A stretch of 7,999 nt of DNA, taken from assembly GCA_015523575.1 (NCBI GenBank), contig WAJZ01000148.1, positions 1 through 7,999 on the forward strand, written 5' to 3'. This stretch comes from Candidatus Hestiella acidicharens. Lineage in GTDB: Archaea > Thermoproteota > Thermoprotei_A > Sulfolobales > Acidilobaceae. Of the stretch, positions 7,101 to 7,999 are shown piece after piece (the stretch's first letter is position 1; each line of letters starts with the position of its first letter). Made by a program: the position numbers and the translations under genes. Below the pieces are notes generated by a model that was not told where the DNA came from, ran no database searches, and saw only the letters and a program-made list of their open reading frames with translations.

Positions 7101-7751
7101 AGAAATGCCATACTGGAGAGGTCAATAGCCGTTCCCATCGAAATGACCTACTTCCACTACAGGCTCTATCAAATGATTTTTGAAAGGTTCATAGCAAGTC
7201 AGATGGATTCATCTATTTTCGAGAAAGCGGAGGTGAGACTAAGGATCGGAAGCCTCGAGCAGGATCAATCATTCATAGTGGGAATATTGAAAGATGGCTT
7301 CTCTCTCATAACGAGACCTAAGATTGAAGAATGGGTCGTTAAGGAGCTAAACAAGGAATATAACGTTAAACCGGAAGATGTTTTATACTATAAGGGTAGC
7401 TCAATAGAGCTTTATAAAAACGGCGATTTGGTCATGCTCATGAAGAAGAAAAACATAGGGAGGCCGAGCACATATGCAAAGATCATAGATTCAAACAAGA
7501 GGCATGGATACATAATAGAGACAAAGAAAAGGAAGTATGTAATACCAACGAAGACCGGGATAGAGATCTATAGAGACCTTATGAGTTCGGAATTCAGGGA
7601 GTTGCTAACTGAAGAGAGTAGCAGGCTACTCGAGGAGCAACTTGATTTAATAGAGAACGGAAAGCTCAGTCCAATAGAATTCATAAACAAGATATATAAT
7701 GACATATTCGTGACGAGGCTAAAGGGCAGGATAGGCTCATGTGCTGTATGA
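4110..7751 (+). CDS. rgy: Reverse gyrase
   Basis: This 1213-residue enzyme couples an SF2-helicase-like module to a type IA topoisomerase and introduces positive supercoils into DNA using ATP. Seen in order: N-terminal zinc finger (C11, C14, C29, C32); Walker A APTGVGKT (104-111); DDVD Walker B (209-212); SAT motif (290-292); a second RecA-like domain with QASGRTSR (544-551), into which the latch region is expected to be inserted; TOPRIM start IVVESPTKA (621-629); second zinc finger (C705, C708, C719, C722); TOPRIM acidic cluster TDPDREGE (751-758); GAGRVQTP (834-841); catalytic tyrosine Y943 in ITYHRTDSTR; EGAHEAIRPT (980-989); and IGRPSTYA (1116-1123). All key residues are present and length is normal, so it should be active. 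ATG 4110 directly follows a TAA, so no earlier in-frame start can be used. It is monocistronic here, with decayed repeats on both sides. Genomes of this group often carry two reverse gyrases; which paralog this is cannot be told. Confidence 0.98.
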   Translation: MPLNPIFRHLCPNCGMEIEASRLYRGLPCRSCLEEEIEDADPVTIGEILKKKGKLKGYRWLYILEKSYRDFSAFFTEKTGFTLSSAQKSWAKRLLYPESFSIVAPTGVGKTTLLMVYAAYKVLKNRGEEKVIYLTPTENLIYQTSQRLSEYLGEGIAYYYSSMPKDKKNEMINRIEEGKFTVLVITPGYLMRRFETLKKYIPFGLIIVDDVDSLLRSSKNIDRVLILLGFSQESVDIAYRLVSKKIDYAIALANKRFDRSKVIGEEIANLQIKLLTSQANPVQGQLVIASATGRPKGIKHLVFRELLGFEIGGGTDYLRNVIDTYIISKDVVGEAIEVIKKLGSGGLVYVSQSYGKPLARILVERLKESGINAQLAITNSRKAVDKLESGKVEVLVGLASRYGTIVRGIDLPEVIKYAVFIGTPARKLELQSALLSPQRLLRIVTYLEARDKSYTQLKKSLENLSSRYSTQSPIVVAALKGSIEAKGSLKALKDLIESSVKKVYDSIMDIIPSDGETVKIGTMIIRNEGGKLYLYSPDAPTYLQASGRTSRLYYGHMTKGISVIIDSIPELIESIKERLKWMSLATFSDFREVDIGGAMKEVMESRKVDGGKKVNIVSELIVVESPTKARTIANFWGRPAKRREGNLNIYETTTSDPITNTVYLLTITASRGHVYELAVDDANSCYGIKATDHTISPIYTSIKRCLKCGLQFTNDVDKCPRCGSSAIITSDSVLETIKKLATEVDQIVLMTDPDREGEKISWDLYLALKPYNKNISRSSFHEVTLRAVMEALRTRGDINRNLVDAQISRRIDDRWIGFTTSQYLQFKYNKLWLGAGRVQTPVLGWVIERYNLYKNGLGYKVRVRLPGGTYIYYFTKDKEEAEKASKEETLRAITLNLWKEEVNPLPPYTTDAMIYDAGQKLGYSAEVTMKLAQDLFYSGLITYHRTDSTRISQAGIQVAKSYLEAANMVKYFKPRTWGNEGAHEAIRPTRPLSADALRNAILERSIAVPIEMTYFHYRLYQMIFERFIASQMDSSIFEKAEVRLRIGSLEQDQSFIVGILKDGFSLITRPKIEEWVVKELNKEYNVKPEDVLYYKGSSIELYKNGDLVMLMKKKNIGRPSTYAKIIDSNKRHGYIIETKKRKYVIPTKTGIEIYRDLMSSEFRELLTEESSRLLEEQLDLIENGKLSPIEFINKIYNDIFVTRLKGRIGSCAV

Positions 7752-7760
7752 CAACATGCG

Positions 7761-7807
7761 AGCTACCCTAAAAAGGTGAGCCCCTACCAGCCTTCACACT
7801 CGTAGCT
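7761..7807 (+). other. Stem-loop candidate downstream of reverse gyrase
   Basis: AGCTAC (7761-7766) and GTAGCT (7802-7807) are perfect 6-base inverted arms. Nested inside, GTGA (7776-7779) can pair with TCAC (7794-7797). The structure begins 9 bases after the reverse gyrase stop. It could shape the mRNA 3' end, but archaeal termination normally relies on T tracts and none follows directly, so a function is not established. Confidence 0.25.
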
Positions 7808-7838
7808 TCCTTTGAGAATTTGGGGGGCACCGTTCTGA

Positions 7839-7988
7839 TTATCCGCTACTTTTGGAACTTTTGAAATAATCGTAGCAGATAACCTTCCAACCTCCCATTT
7901 TCATTAGCTGGCTTTCGGGGGGAACGGAAACTCCCCACATCTTCGGACGGCTTTCGGGCTTATGAAATCCCACATCTTCAGAGCCATC
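7839..7988 (-). pseudogene. Decayed C-terminal coding remnant, copy B
   Basis: The minus strand holds a 49-residue open stretch, beginning just after an in-frame TAG and ending at TAA (7841-7839), with PPESQLMKMGG and then YDYFKSSKSSG. It aligns with copy A at 3770-3858. Relative to copy A it has a 9-base insertion (about 7850-7858) repeating three codons near the end, which keeps the frame and supports a coding origin. There is no credible start codon, and the upstream part is a tandem duplication, so it is best read as a gene remnant. More of the element may lie to the right, outside the window. The family is not recognised. Confidence 0.38.
7910..7984. repeat. Imperfect two-unit tandem repeat (39 and 36 bases)
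   Basis: Unit 1 (7910-7948) and unit 2 (7949-7984) both start GGCTTTCGGG and end near CACATCTTC. They differ by small gaps and substitutions in the middle. Unit 1 also contains complementary GGGG and CTCCCC runs that could fold. The G/C-rich runs differ in composition from the neighbouring genes. The repeat lies within the 5' part of remnant copy B (minus strand), so it probably arose during decay of that element. Confidence 0.6.
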
Positions 7989-7999
7989 CTATAATCATG

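Noticed and set aside
7839..7988. Calling the relic a TnpB (IS200/IS605) 3' end outright.
   Set aside because: None of the TnpB catalytic or zinc-finger motifs are present in the visible remnants; only repetition and position suggest a mobile origin.

Overview
The window reads as chromosomal DNA of a hyperthermophilic archaeon of the Crenarchaeota/TACK group. Three things point there: a cdvA-type cell-division gene (1-530, minus strand, cut by the window edge), an ESCRT-III/CdvB-family gene facing away from it (643-1317), and a full-length reverse gyrase (4110-7751), an enzyme known essentially only from hyperthermophiles and some thermophiles. AGG/AGA and ATA codons are heavily used. Starts include TTG and GTG, and several genes have a TATA-like box about 26 bases before the start codon, as expected for mostly leaderless crenarchaeal mRNAs. 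The genus cannot be fixed from the sequence.

Layout: (i) 1-1317, a divergent cell-division pair. CdvA (PRC-barrel-like domain plus coiled coil) and a CdvB1/B2-type ESCRT-III paralog share a 112-base promoter region with a small palindrome between the two TATA boxes. (ii) 1370-3705, a TrmB-family winged-helix regulator followed, after a gene-poor 323-base gap, by a binuclear-metal amidohydrolase of the prolidase/imidazolonepropionase-like group. The gap holds promoter-like repeats: the segment carrying the amidohydrolase TATA box and GTG start has a diverged copy about 135 bases upstream, and perfect 7-base inverted arms flank the TATA box. (iii) 3706-4109, a gene-free stretch with a decayed coding remnant on the minus strand. 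(iv) 4110-7751, reverse gyrase with both zinc fingers, helicase motifs, TOPRIM motifs and catalytic tyrosine intact. (v) 7752-7999, a gene-poor tail with a stem-loop candidate, a second copy of the same minus-strand remnant, and a short tandem duplication.

The CdvA/ESCRT-III pair would act in membrane constriction at division. The TrmB-like protein is a natural candidate regulator of itself or of the adjacent amidohydrolase, but that is inference from position. Reverse gyrase stands alone under its own promoter. The least ordinary features are the relic repeat on both sides of reverse gyrase and the repeated promoter structure before the amidohydrolase. I see no tRNA, rRNA, CRISPR array or intact mobile element.
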